DNA of 64,000 nt from Enterobacter cancerogenus (GTDB lineage: Bacteria; Pseudomonadota; Gammaproteobacteria; Enterobacterales; Enterobacteriaceae): contig NZ_CP077290.1 of assembly GCF_019047785.1 (NCBI RefSeq), positions 3,224,001 through 3,288,000 on the forward strand, in the 5' to 3' direction. A program made the position numbers and the translations under genes. Below, one piece after another: positions 1-8,725 of this stretch. Positions within the stretch are counted from its first letter, which is position 1. Each line of letters opens with the position of its first letter. The notes under the pieces are model-generated. The model had not been told where the DNA came from and did not search any database. It saw nothing but the letters and a program-made list of their open reading frames with translations.

Positions 1-73
1 GGGCTGGGGGTAAGGGCATCGGCTTTATTACGCTACCCTCTCCCTGTGGGAGAGGGGCTGGGGGTGAGGGCAC
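1..73. repeat. Tandem REP-like palindromic repeat upstream of rplM
   Basis: A perfect 9-bp stem (CCCTCTCCC at 36-44, GGGAGAGGG at 48-56, three-base loop) is followed by a G-rich tail ending in GGTGAGGGC near 72. Bases 1-17 repeat that tail with small changes, so a second copy of the same unit extends out of the window to the left. This matches the small intergenic palindromes common in gamma-proteobacteria. No coding potential is visible. Confidence 0.65.
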
Positions 74-121
74 CAGACCGCACAAATCCCCCCCCGAAAA
101 ACCCACTCCGAATCACATTTA

Positions 122-165
122 GGGGTCGATCTTTGACCTCAACTTCTCTATAATCTTGCGACCCC
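122..165 (+). promoter_or_regulatory. rplM-rpsI promoter region
   Basis: A consensus -10 hexamer TATAAT lies at 149-154, followed by a GC-rich discriminator, as expected for a stringently controlled ribosomal promoter. No good -35 lies 16-18 bases upstream, although TTGACC occurs at 133-138 (too close). Seven-base arms GGGGTCG (122-128) and CGACCCC (159-165) flank the -10. The leader from about 161 to 318 is long enough to hold the site through which L13 is reported to repress its own operon in E. coli. The leader function is inferred from that knowledge. Confidence 0.55.
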
Positions 166-294
166 ACGTTACGAGAAGGTTTTTTTCCCGAAACTTTCTA
201 TGTGTCGGCATGTGCTATTCGAAGGGGTAGGTTTGCCGGACTCTGTCGTGTGAACCTCAACTGACTAAACGTTTGGGTGTTCACCAACGTGTAA

Positions 295-747
<453 letters not shown>

Positions 748-759
748 TCGGGATTATAG

Positions 760-1155
<396 letters not shown>

Positions 1156-1185
1156 TCCTTTTCTGCTCACGCAGAACGATTGGCG

Positions 1186-1212
1186 AAAAACCCGCTTCGG
1201 CGGGTTTTTTTT
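1186..1212 (+). terminator. Intrinsic terminator of rplM-rpsI
   Basis: The stem AAACCCGC/GCGGGTTT with a TTCG tetraloop is followed by a run of eight T residues. This is a textbook Rho-independent terminator 30 bases after the rpsI stop. Confidence 0.93.
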
Positions 1213-1463
1213 ATGGATAATGCGTAGGTTATCCACAGCATCAAGGCATATATCTTCTCTTTTTCCACATTTCCAGAATCCCCTCACCACAAAGCCATCA
1301 AAATCTGGTAAACTATCATCCAATTTTCTGCCCAAATATCAGTGAATACTCGGTTTTTGTTCGATTCTTGAACAGTGTGTCTTCTCTGGGATGGGCGATA
1401 CTTCATCTGGCTGGCCTCGTTGGGCCAGTAGCAGTAAAATTCTGAATATACCTGGAGGTTTTC
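1213..1463 (+). promoter_or_regulatory. sspA upstream region
   Basis: This is the non-coding gap between the rpsI terminator and sspA. A candidate extended -10 (TGGTAAACT, 1306-1314) overlaps a second candidate (TATCAT, 1314-1319), but neither has a good -35. A ribosome site GGAGG sits about 8 bases before the sspA ATG. A single perfect DnaA-box 9-mer lies at 1229-1237 and is probably a chance match. Confidence 0.4.
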
Positions 1464-2102
1464 ATGGCTGTCGCTGCCAACAAACGTTCGGTAATGACGC
1501 TGTTTTCTGGTCCTACTGACATTTATAGCCATCAGGTTCGTATCGTGCTGGCCGAGAAGGGTGTCAGTTTTGAGATCGAGCATGTGGAAAAGGATAACCC
1601 GCCTCAGGATCTGATCGATCTCAACCCGAGCCAAAGCGTACCGACGCTGGTGGATCGCGAGCTGACCCTGTGGGAATCCCGTATCATTATGGAATACCTG
1701 GATGAGCGTTTCCCGCATCCGCCGCTGATGCCTGTTTACCCTGTTGCTCGTGGTGAAAGCCGCCTGTACATGCAGCGCATCGAAAAAGACTGGTACACGC
1801 TGATGAACGTTATCGTCAACGGTTCCTCTTCTGAAGCCGATGCTGCACGTAAGCAACTGCGTGAAGAACTGCTGGCTATCGCACCTGTCTTTGGTCAGAA
1901 ACCTTTCTTCCTGAGTGACGAATTTAGCCTGGTGGATTGCTACCTGGCGCCGCTGCTCTGGCGTTTGCCAACCCTGGGCGTCGAGTTCAGCGGTCCGGGC
2001 GCGAAAGAACTGAAAGGCTACATGACGCGCGTCTTTGAGCGCGACTCATTCCTGGCATCTTTAACTGAACCGGAACGTGAAATGCGTCTCGGCCGAGGCT
2101 AA
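1464..2102 (+). CDS. sspA: Stringent starvation protein A
   Basis: SspA is a glutathione-S-transferase-fold protein without GST activity. It binds sigma70-RNA polymerase, lowers H-NS levels in stationary phase and promotes acid tolerance. The 212-residue product has the thioredoxin-like N-terminal domain (roughly residues 10-85) and an all-helical C-terminal GST domain, and it matches the E. coli protein along its length. The start follows GGAGG at good spacing. sspB follows directly, overlapping or abutting the stop codon, so the two are one transcript. Confidence 0.97.
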   Translation: MAVAANKRSVMTLFSGPTDIYSHQVRIVLAEKGVSFEIEHVEKDNPPQDLIDLNPSQSVPTLVDRELTLWESRIIMEYLDERFPHPPLMPVYPVARGESRLYMQRIEKDWYTLMNVIVNGSSSEADAARKQLREELLAIAPVFGQKPFFLSDEFSLVDCYLAPLLWRLPTLGVEFSGPGAKELKGYMTRVFERDSFLASLTEPEREMRLGRG

Positions 2103-2107
2103 TGACT

Positions 2108-2599
2108 GTGGAAATGTCACAACTTTCACCACGCCGTCCGTATCTGCTGCGCGCCTTCTATGAATGGCTGCTGGACAACCAGCTCACGCCGCACCTGGTT
2201 GTGGATGTGACGTTGCCAGGCGTGCAGGTTCCGATGGAGTATGCGCGTGACGGGCAGATCGTGCTGAACATTGCGCCGCGTGCGGTAGGCAACCTTGAAC
2301 TGGCTAACGATGAAGTGCGTTTTAATGCGCGCTTCGGCGGTGTGCCACGCGTGGTTTCCGTTCCGCTGGCTGCAGTGCTGGCTATTTATGCGCGTGAAAA
2401 CGGCGCGGGGACCATGTTCGAGCCGGAAACGGCTTATGATGAAGATGTCGCCAGCCTCAATGATGAAGAAGGCGCGTCGGAAAACGAGACGGTGATGTCA
2501 GTTATCGAGGGTGATAAGCCTGATGATAGCGACGATAACGATCCCGATGACGATCCGCCACCGCGCGGTGGTCGCCCGGCCTTACGCGTGGTTAAATAG
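2108..2599 (+). CDS. sspB: ClpXP adaptor SspB
   Basis: SspB is a dimeric adaptor that delivers ssrA-tagged peptides (and RseA fragments) to the ClpXP protease. The conserved N-terminal substrate-binding domain (about residues 1-110) is followed by an acidic, disordered linker rich in Asp and Glu. A C-terminal LRVVK motif docks on the ClpX zinc-binding domain. Two starts compete: ATG 2102, which overlaps the sspA stop, and GTG 2108, which aligns with the E. coli start and sits nine bases after GAGG. I prefer 2108. It is followed by a strong terminator. Confidence 0.93.
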   Translation: MEMSQLSPRRPYLLRAFYEWLLDNQLTPHLVVDVTLPGVQVPMEYARDGQIVLNIAPRAVGNLELANDEVRFNARFGGVPRVVSVPLAAVLAIYARENGAGTMFEPETAYDEDVASLNDEEGASENETVMSVIEGDKPDDSDDNDPDDDPPPRGGRPALRVVK

Positions 2600-2620
2600 T
2601 ACAAATGACGTTGTACTGAT

Positions 2621-2653
2621 AATCCAGTTGGCTAATAGCCAACTGGATTTTTT
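2621..2653 (+). terminator. Intrinsic terminator of sspAB
   Basis: A perfect 13-bp stem (2621-2633 with 2637-2649) has a three-base AAT loop and runs directly into a T tract. Confidence 0.93.
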
Positions 2654-3220
2654 ATTTATGGAAACAAATATCATTAAAACAAATTGTTAGTAAAATTTTT
2701 AAACGTAGTCGAATTGAAACTATTCTTGAACCGCATGTATCGATACGCCCGCGGCTGCGTGTGCAGTACATCCCCATAGCCTGCGCTGACTTTTATCGTC
2801 AGAATGAAGGCGTAAAATCATACGGGTAAGCCTGCTGAGGCGTGCAGATCGTCACCTGTCTTGTTACCCTTTTTTTATCCATACTCTTATCTCAATTCAT
2901 TAAAAAATAACATATTAATGTAATAAATCATTAATGATGTAATTAGGGGAAGGCGTAGCGTAAATAGTGCGTTGATGGAGGAATGAACATTCGTGCTGTG
3001 AATGATAACGGCAATAATTACGCCAATAGCACGTAGTTAATAATCATAGCTTATAGATCTTATAATACTAAAGAGAGTCGTTAAATTTCCTAAATTGAAT
3101 CTATTAATAAAAAATATATTATCACACCATGCTTTAACGCATGCCTAAAACAGAAAGAGATAAATTGAATTTATCAAAGCTGTATAAAATATTTCATGAT
3201 TCAATGTTAAGGATTAACAA
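2654..3220. other. AT-rich non-coding gap upstream of fimbrial operon
   Basis: No ORF of useful length is visible. The region is much richer in A and T than its flanks, with runs such as 2890-2945 and 3040-3125, as is typical of H-NS-silenced fimbrial control regions. At 2824-2876, GGGTAA and TTACCC enclose a small inner hairpin and are followed by seven T residues, which could be the 3' end of a short transcript. E. coli carries dcuD at this position; no trace of it is seen. AAGGATTAACA before 3221 provides the ribosome site of the first fimbrial gene. Confidence 0.5.
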
Positions 3221-3898
3221 GTGAAAAAGGTTCTTCTCGCTACTGCGCTTTCCCTGTGTGTCACTTCTGCTTTCGCAGCAAACCCAACTGCGGTACTGAA
3301 GGTTAGAGGTACACTGACCAATGCGGCATGTACGCCAGTATTAAGCAATGGTGGTACCGTTGACTACGGTACTATTAACCTGGGTAGCCTGAGCCCAACT
3401 AACGTCAACCAGTTGGGTCAGAAAAATATCGATCTGACTATCAACTGTGCTGCAGCAACACGCGTCTCCTGGAACATGGTTGACGATCGTGCTGATACCA
3501 ACGCCAACCTGGAAGTCGCAAACGCACGCTTCGACGGTGATGCCCTGACTTCTACCGACCAGACTTTTGGTGTCGGCAAAACTGCCGGTAACGTTAACAT
3601 CGGTTCCTATTCTCTGTTTGTGAAAACAGACAGCGTTAAAGCCGATAACGTTACCGTCGATCCAATCATTCGTTCCGGCACTTCCGGTGCATGGACTAAG
3701 AGCACGAACGGTTCCGCTCAGGGGCAGAGCCTGCGTGACTTTACCGTTGCGACCACTGGCTCTGTAGACCCGCTGGCATTCCAGACCGCTACCTTCCCAC
3801 TGGTAACGTCTCTGGCAATCGACAAAACGTCTACCCTGGCGATCACCGATGACACTAATCTGGACGGTCAGATCACCATCAGCCTGCGTTACCTGTAA
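3221..3898 (+). CDS. DUF1120-type fimbrial subunit (probable major pilin)
   Basis: This is a secreted protein of 225 residues with a clear signal peptide (cleavage after SAFA, about residue 19). The mature part looks like a DUF1120-family pilin. Two cysteines (in NAAC and INC, about residues 37 and 76) can form the usual N-terminal disulfide, and the C-terminus is an alternating beta strand ending ISLRYL, suited to donor-strand exchange. It is the first gene of a chaperone-usher operon and is separated from the chaperone by a stable hairpin. That layout is typical of a major subunit made in excess. Which fimbrial clade it belongs to is not resolved. Confidence 0.8.
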   Translation: MKKVLLATALSLCVTSAFAANPTAVLKVRGTLTNAACTPVLSNGGTVDYGTINLGSLSPTNVNQLGQKNIDLTINCAAATRVSWNMVDDRADTNANLEVANARFDGDALTSTDQTFGVGKTAGNVNIGSYSLFVKTDSVKADNVTVDPIIRSGTSGAWTKSTNGSAQGQSLRDFTVATTGSVDPLAFQTATFPLVTSLAIDKTSTLAITDDTNLDGQITISLRYL

Positions 3899-3933
3899 TT
3901 TTTTTATAGCGTAAACGACAGCTAAATTAACGC

Positions 3934-3967
3934 AGAGAGTAAATGGCATACATTTACTCTCTTTGTC
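3934..3967 (+). terminator. Hairpin between pilin and chaperone genes
   Basis: A perfect 12-bp stem (3934-3945 with 3951-3962, loop GCATA) is followed by TTGTCTT. It lies inside the operon, so it probably acts as a partial terminator or 3' stabiliser that keeps the first gene more abundant than the downstream assembly genes. Confidence 0.7.
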
Positions 3968-4019
3968 TTAGCGCGATCAACATGGAATGTGAAGTTGTTG
4001 CTATCAAGGAGATAACACG

Positions 4020-4724
4020 ATGCAATGCTTAAAATCAGATGTTCTTAAAACACTCATCGCTGCCGCATTATTTTCGATGAATTTTGCCGCGCACGCGGAA
4101 GGGATGGTTCCGGAGACCAGTTTGCTCATTATTGATGAGGCAACACATAGCGGAACGATCAATATAAAGAACACCGATTCTCATCCCTCGCTACTCTATA
4201 CAAATATTATTGACCTGCCGGATGACCAAGGCCTGAAGCTGATTGTGACGCAACCTGTGGTTCGCCTTGAACCGGGTCAAACACAGCAGTTGCGCTTTAT
4301 TCTGCAGAGCAAACAACCCCTGGATGTAGAACATTATAAACGTGTTACCTTCGATGGTATTCCACCGAAAAAAGACGATAACAAAATAAAGATTGGGATC
4401 AATATCCGTCAGGATATCCCGGTACTGATCCGTCCTGCGAAACTGGGTGTGGTGACGGATGCGTGGAAATATTTGAAATGGTCGTCGACGGGTTCAACCG
4501 TTACCGCAACTAACCCGAGTAAATATGTTGTTCGACTGGCACAAAAAGTCGTACTTCAGCCGTCTGGGGCAATTGGGACGTTTGATAAAACCTATATTTT
4601 GCCGGGCGAAACGATGTCCGCTTCGTTAAACAAATCGGCAAGCGGCGACGCTAACGTCAAATTCTTCCCTGCAAGCCGCTATGGCGTAGAAGTACCGAGC
4701 TTTATTTCGGAATTAAACAAATAA
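4020..4724 (+). CDS. Periplasmic fimbrial chaperone (PapD-like)
   Basis: This is a chaperone of the chaperone-usher pathway that caps pilin subunits in the periplasm by donor-strand complementation. The 234 residues comprise a signal peptide (to about residue 26, AHA), a first immunoglobulin-like domain ending in the VRLEPGQTQQLRF strand, and a second domain beginning at IRPAKLG. The start follows AAGGAG with good spacing. It is second in a four-gene operon, with the usher 15 bases downstream. Sequence outside the conserved strands is divergent, so its partner is inferred from context. Confidence 0.85.
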   Translation: MQCLKSDVLKTLIAAALFSMNFAAHAEGMVPETSLLIIDEATHSGTINIKNTDSHPSLLYTNIIDLPDDQGLKLIVTQPVVRLEPGQTQQLRFILQSKQPLDVEHYKRVTFDGIPPKKDDNKIKIGINIRQDIPVLIRPAKLGVVTDAWKYLKWSSTGSTVTATNPSKYVVRLAQKVVLQPSGAIGTFDKTYILPGETMSASLNKSASGDANVKFFPASRYGVEVPSFISELNK

Positions 4725-4739
4725 AACAGGACGTTGACG

Positions 4740-7154
4740 GTGAGTAAACGAAGCCGCCTTGCAATTTGTGTCCGCGCCATTCTTTGCGGCACACTACCTC
4801 TGGTTATCCTCGAACCCACTTCCGTCCTGGCGAGGGAAGTGATGTTTGATATGGGCGTCATGCAAACGCTGGGTTTAAATGCAGATTTAAACAAGTATTT
4901 TGCAGAAGCTCCCCGGTTTTTACCCGGCACTCACTCCGTCAACGTAAAAGTTAACGGCCAGGAGCGCGGGGTAGCTGCCGTCCGGTTTAACCAGGACGGC
5001 AAGCTTTGTTTTGATAACGATCTTCTCGATTTTGCGGGATTGATGCCCGTTCCGATTGGGGCGAAGGAGAGTTGTCCTGATATCCACGACGACTATCCCC
5101 GCGCGGTCATCAACGCCCTGCCGAACCAGGAAGCCGTTGAGCTTTATCTCCCGCCTGAAGCCGTTAACAGCCTCTCCTCGGACATTAAAAACTTTCAGCA
5201 TGGCGGCACCGCAGGGCTTCTGAACTATACGCTGTTCAGCACCCTGAACGAATACGGTGATAGCGATAGCAGCCGCTACTCCCAGGCAAACCTGGAAGCG
5301 GGCTTTAACGCCTTCGACTGGTCGCTGCGCAGCAACTACATCCTGACGGATGATGAAGGCAAAAAAAGCGCGGATAGCATTTATACCTATGCGGAGCATG
5401 TCTTTGTTCCGCAAAAGCTCACGATGCAGATTGGCGAAATCAACGCCAACTCAAACGTACTCAGCGGCGTTCCCATTACCGGTATTCAACTGATGCCGAC
5501 GGACGGCCTCACCCAGAGCGGCTCTGGCGTGAGCGTCTCCGGTATCGCGCGTTCTTCGCAGGCCCGCGTTGAAATTCGCCAGAACGGGCAGATGATTTTC
5601 AGCACCCTGGTACCGGCCGGTCCCTTCACCCTTGATGACGTTCCCGTCGCGCGTAACAACGTGAATCTTGATGTGTCCGTGGTTGAAGCGGATGGTGCCA
5701 TCAACCGCTTTATTGTGCCTGCCACCGCCGTGAAGGCGCGCAACCTGTCGCGGCCGCAGGGTTTGACCGTTTCCGTCGGGCAGGTGAGAAATATTGATAG
5801 CGAATACAGCGATCCGCTGGTGATGAACGTGTCCGACGGATGGCGTATTTTCCCGTGGATGAACCTGGTTGCTTCCGCCGCGGCTGCGGAAGATTACCAG
5901 GCAGTGGGCGGAAAAACAGATTTCCTCGTTACCGATGACTGGACGTTGTCGACTACCGCGGCGGCAAGTAAAGCGTCGTTCGGAGACAGCAATAACGGCC
6001 TGAAAACCGAGCTGGAAAGTAATGTCAGGCTGAGCGAAGACGTTGGATTTTCCGCCAGTGCAACCCACTACAGTGGGGGATATCGCGAACTGTCCGATGC
6101 CATGGACGATGAGTACACGGGGTATGACAACACCTATACCGGTAGCCTCAACGTCTCTGCCGGCGCGGCTGGCAATATTAGCGCCGGGTTTACCTACAAC
6201 CAGAGCGGCGGGGACGATCAGGATTCGCGCTATCTGCTGCTCTCGTGGGGCAAAACCTTTAAATACGCGTCCGTGACGGCAAACTGGCAGAGCGCGGTAG
6301 GCAACGTTGATGACGATCAGGACAACGATCTGCTGTACATCAACGTGAGCATTCCGCTGAGTAGCGGCCAGTCGGTCAGCACCTATATGCGTAAAGAGGG
6401 AGACAGCACCAGCTACGGCGTGTCTAACAGCGGGTCCATTGGGGATAACACCCACTACTACATCTCCGCCGACCGCGACCAGGATTCTAAACAGAACAGC
6501 GTTAACGGCAACCTCAACACCAACCTGCACTACACGCAGGTCAGCGTCGGAGGCGGCACCAGCGGTGATAACCAACGCAACTACAATGCTACCCTTTCAG
6601 GCGGCGTGGCGGTGCACAAAAACGGCGTGACCTTCTCGCCATATGCCATCCGGGATACCTTCGCTATCGCCCGGTTGAGCGAGAAAAAAAGCGGGGTAGA
6701 GATATCCTCACCGCAGGGCACCATCTGGACCGATGCCTGGGGACAGGCCGTTATTCCTTCTCTGAATGAATGGCAAAACTCACGTATCGAAGTGGATGCG
6801 AACAAGCTGCCGCAAAACATGACTCTGGCAAACGGGACCAAGTACCTTGCCGCAGGGCATGCCTCGGTAAGCGAAGTCGACTTTAGGGTGCTCAACAGCC
6901 GACGCGTCATGCTGCGCGTGAAGATGAGCAATGGGCAGGCGCTGAAAAAAGGGCTGACGATTGAGGATGCCAGCGGCAACTACATCGTGACCAGCGTGGA
7001 CGATGGCCACGTCTTTATCAACGACGCAGAGCAACTTTCAGGGCTGTACGCCATAGACGACAACAACAATCGCCTGTGCAAAATTAACTACAGCCTGCCT
7101 GAGAAGCGTGATGAAGAGGCGTTTTACGAAGAAATTAATGGAGTATGCCAATGA
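4740..7154 (+). CDS. Outer membrane fimbrial usher
   Basis: This FimD/PapC-type usher forms the outer-membrane pore through which fimbrial subunits are threaded. It has about 804 residues. A signal peptide ends near SVLA, and an N-terminal domain beginning FDMGVMQTLGL binds chaperone-subunit complexes. A long beta-barrel rich in alternating aromatic and Gly residues follows, with a C-terminal domain containing TDAWGQAVIPSL and two cysteines (about residues 787 and 803). GTG 4740 is preferred because ACAGGA lies eight bases upstream; an upstream TTG at 4734 is too close to it. The stop overlaps the next start (ATGA). Confidence 0.88.
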   Translation: MSKRSRLAICVRAILCGTLPLVILEPTSVLAREVMFDMGVMQTLGLNADLNKYFAEAPRFLPGTHSVNVKVNGQERGVAAVRFNQDGKLCFDNDLLDFAGLMPVPIGAKESCPDIHDDYPRAVINALPNQEAVELYLPPEAVNSLSSDIKNFQHGGTAGLLNYTLFSTLNEYGDSDSSRYSQANLEAGFNAFDWSLRSNYILTDDEGKKSADSIYTYAEHVFVPQKLTMQIGEINANSNVLSGVPITGIQLMPTDGLTQSGSGVSVSGIARSSQARVEIRQNGQMIFSTLVPAGPFTLDDVPVARNNVNLDVSVVEADGAINRFIVPATAVKARNLSRPQGLTVSVGQVRNIDSEYSDPLVMNVSDGWRIFPWMNLVASAAAAEDYQAVGGKTDFLVTDDWTLSTTAAASKASFGDSNNGLKTELESNVRLSEDVGFSASATHYSGGYRELSDAMDDEYTGYDNTYTGSLNVSAGAAGNISAGFTYNQSGGDDQDSRYLLLSWGKTFKYASVTANWQSAVGNVDDDQDNDLLYINVSIPLSSGQSVSTYMRKEGDSTSYGVSNSGSIGDNTHYYISADRDQDSKQNSVNGNLNTNLHYTQVSVGGGTSGDNQRNYNATLSGGVAVHKNGVTFSPYAIRDTFAIARLSEKKSGVEISSPQGTIWTDAWGQAVIPSLNEWQNSRIEVDANKLPQNMTLANGTKYLAAGHASVSEVDFRVLNSRRVMLRVKMSNGQALKKGLTIEDASGNYIVTSVDDGHVFINDAEQLSGLYAIDDNNNRLCKINYSLPEKRDEEAFYEEINGVCQ

Positions 7155-7711
7155 ATAATCGACGTTTAGGCGGCCTGGCGGCACTGATGATGGTTGGCAT
7201 GTCGTCTTTTGCCTGGGCCGATGAGTGCCAAATCACGCTCTCTCAGCCCGTGGTGGACTACCACACGATGCGCCGCGAGGATATCAAAGCCACGCAGCAG
7301 GACTGGCATAAAATGGCCGATCGTGACGTGAACGTGAACGTCTTCTGCCCGGAGCCGCATAAGATGGCGGTGTTAGTGCAGGGCGCTTCCGGTGAAAAAG
7401 GGCGCTTTATGCTGGGCCAGTCCGGCGGTGTTGCGGTGAAAATTGCCGATCTGTTCGTTGATGGTAAAAGCTATACCGTGGGTAAGACGGTCGATCAGCT
7501 GAACTTCACGCCGGTCAGCGGCAGCCCTTCGCCGTTCTATCTGCACAACAATGAAGCGGTTATCGCGGTGGAAAATAACCAGATCCCATCCGGACGGCAG
7601 ATGAGCTTTAAGGTAACGCTATCGCCGGTGTTAAAAGATGCCGCCTTTAGCCATGTCACCGATCAAACGTCCCTTGAGAGTGATTTGACCTGGAGTCTGC
7701 TGACGAAGTAG
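7151..7711 (+). CDS. Minor fimbrial subunit or tip protein
   Basis: A small secreted protein of 186 residues with a signal peptide ending FAWA, followed by DECQITL. A Cys pair (about residues 25 and 64) and a hydrophobic C-terminal strand suggest a pilin-fold minor subunit or tip adhesin. It overlaps the usher stop by four bases. ATG 7151 is chosen over ATG 7145 because GGAG at 7140-7143 is correctly spaced only for 7151. It is the last gene of the operon. Receptor specificity cannot be read from the sequence. Confidence 0.72.
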   Translation: MNNRRLGGLAALMMVGMSSFAWADECQITLSQPVVDYHTMRREDIKATQQDWHKMADRDVNVNVFCPEPHKMAVLVQGASGEKGRFMLGQSGGVAVKIADLFVDGKSYTVGKTVDQLNFTPVSGSPSPFYLHNNEAVIAVENNQIPSGRQMSFKVTLSPVLKDAAFSHVTDQTSLESDLTWSLLTK

Positions 7712-7748
7712 TCCCGCCTCCCACGTCCTGCCGTCCCTTGCCGGCGGC

Positions 7749-7768
7749 AGGGCGCTGTTTCGCGCCCT
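7749..7768. terminator. GC hairpin after fimbrial operon
   Basis: A 7-bp stem AGGGCGC/GCGCCCT with a six-base loop lies between the last fimbrial gene and nanR. It has no T tract, so termination strength is uncertain. Confidence 0.4.
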
Positions 7769-7820
7769 CAGATATCCTGTGTTATGATGAAGCGTTTTCC
7801 TTCTCCGGCACTGGACTGCT

Positions 7821-8600
7821 ATGAAACCGATTGATCTCAAAGCTGAAAAGTCATCCGAAACGATGGGGCGTATGCTGCGTCGGCGTCCGCTGGCGCGTAA
7901 AAAGCTGTCCGACATGGTGGAAGAAGAGCTGGAGCAGATGATCCGCCGTCAAGAGTTTGCCCAGGGCGAGCAGCTTCCCTCCGAGCGTGAACTGATGGAA
8001 TTCTTCAACGTCGGTCGCCCCTCGGTGCGTGAGGCGCTGGCGGCGCTGAAGCGTAAAGGGCTGGTGCAGATCAACAACGGCGAACGTGCCCGCGTCACCG
8101 TCCCTTCGGCTGATACCATAATCAGCGAGCTGTCGGGGATGGCGAAAGATTTCCTGACCCAGCCTGGCGGCATTGCCCACTTCGAGCAGCTGCGCCTGTT
8201 CTTTGAATCCAGCCTGGTGCGCTATGCCGCAGAGTACGCCACAGACGATCAGATCGATCGCCTGACCAGGGCGCTGGACATTAACAGCCAGTCGCTCAAC
8301 GACAACGCGCTGTTTATTCGATCCGACGTCGATTTCCACCGCGTGCTGGCCGAGATCCCCGGCAACCCGATTTTTAATGCCATCCACGTTGCGCTGCTTG
8401 ACTGGCTGATTGCCGCCCGTCCTCAGGTGCCCGATGCCGAACTGTATCAGCACAATGAAGTCAGCTACCGTCAGCACATTGCGATCGTCGATGCGATCCG
8501 CCGACGCGATCCTGATGAAGCCGATCGCGCGCTACAAACCCATCTCAACAGCGTTTCCGCCACCTGGCACGCTTTCGGCCAGCATTCCAGCGCCAAATAA
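7821..8600 (+). CDS. nanR: GntR/FadR-family repressor of sialic acid genes
   Basis: NanR represses the nan operon and is released by N-acetylneuraminate. The 259-residue product has an N-terminal winged helix (about residues 30-100, with the [22 protein letters not shown] signature) and a FadR-type helical effector domain. It matches E. coli NanR throughout, apart from a variable N-terminal 20 residues. The start has only a weak ribosome site; a second ATG at residue 15 is possible but no better. It is transcribed separately, upstream of nanA, and its three-repeat operator lies at 8668-8690. Confidence 0.96.
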   Translation: MKPIDLKAEKSSETMGRMLRRRPLARKKLSDMVEEELEQMIRRQEFAQGEQLPSERELMEFFNVGRPSVREALAALKRKGLVQINNGERARVTVPSADTIISELSGMAKDFLTQPGGIAHFEQLRLFFESSLVRYAAEYATDDQIDRLTRALDINSQSLNDNALFIRSDVDFHRVLAEIPGNPIFNAIHVALLDWLIAARPQVPDAELYQHNEVSYRQHIAIVDAIRRRDPDEADRALQTHLNSVSATWHAFGQHSSAK

Positions 8601-8612
8601 TCACGATCCTTT

Positions 8613-8628
8613 AGTGAAGTAGATCGCA
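8613..8628 (+). promoter_or_regulatory. CRP site of nanA promoter
   Basis: AGTGA-N6-TCGCA matches the CRP consensus half-sites at 4 of 5 positions each. Its centre (8620.5) falls at about -61.5 from the start expected for the -10 TATAAC at 8670-8675, the classical class I position. It agrees with known CRP activation of nan genes in E. coli. Confidence 0.6.
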
Positions 8629-8667
8629 ATATACGCGTTCTCTATGATACTGCTGCATAAGTGATCT

Positions 8668-8690
8668 GGTATAACAGGTATAAAGGTATG
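8668..8690 (+). promoter_or_regulatory. NanR operator overlapping nanA promoter
   Basis: Hexamers GGTATA (8668), GGTATA (8677) and GGTATG (8685) form the triple tandem repeat known to bind NanR in E. coli. The third copy differs from consensus in its last base. The first repeat overlaps a -10 (TATAAC, 8670-8675), so bound repressor would block polymerase. Confidence 0.88.
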
Positions 8691-8725
8691 TCGTTATAAC
8701 AAACACACGATCGCTTGAGGTAACT

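Noticed and set aside
1229..1237. Perfect DnaA-box 9-mer TTATCCACA upstream of sspA
   Set aside because: A single copy is expected about once in every two windows of this size by chance, no second box lies nearby, and the locus is far from oriC genes.
5451..6575. 374-codon minus-strand frame opposite the usher
   Set aside because: Low-complexity Val/Arg/Gly translation antisense to a clear usher gene; no family resemblance.
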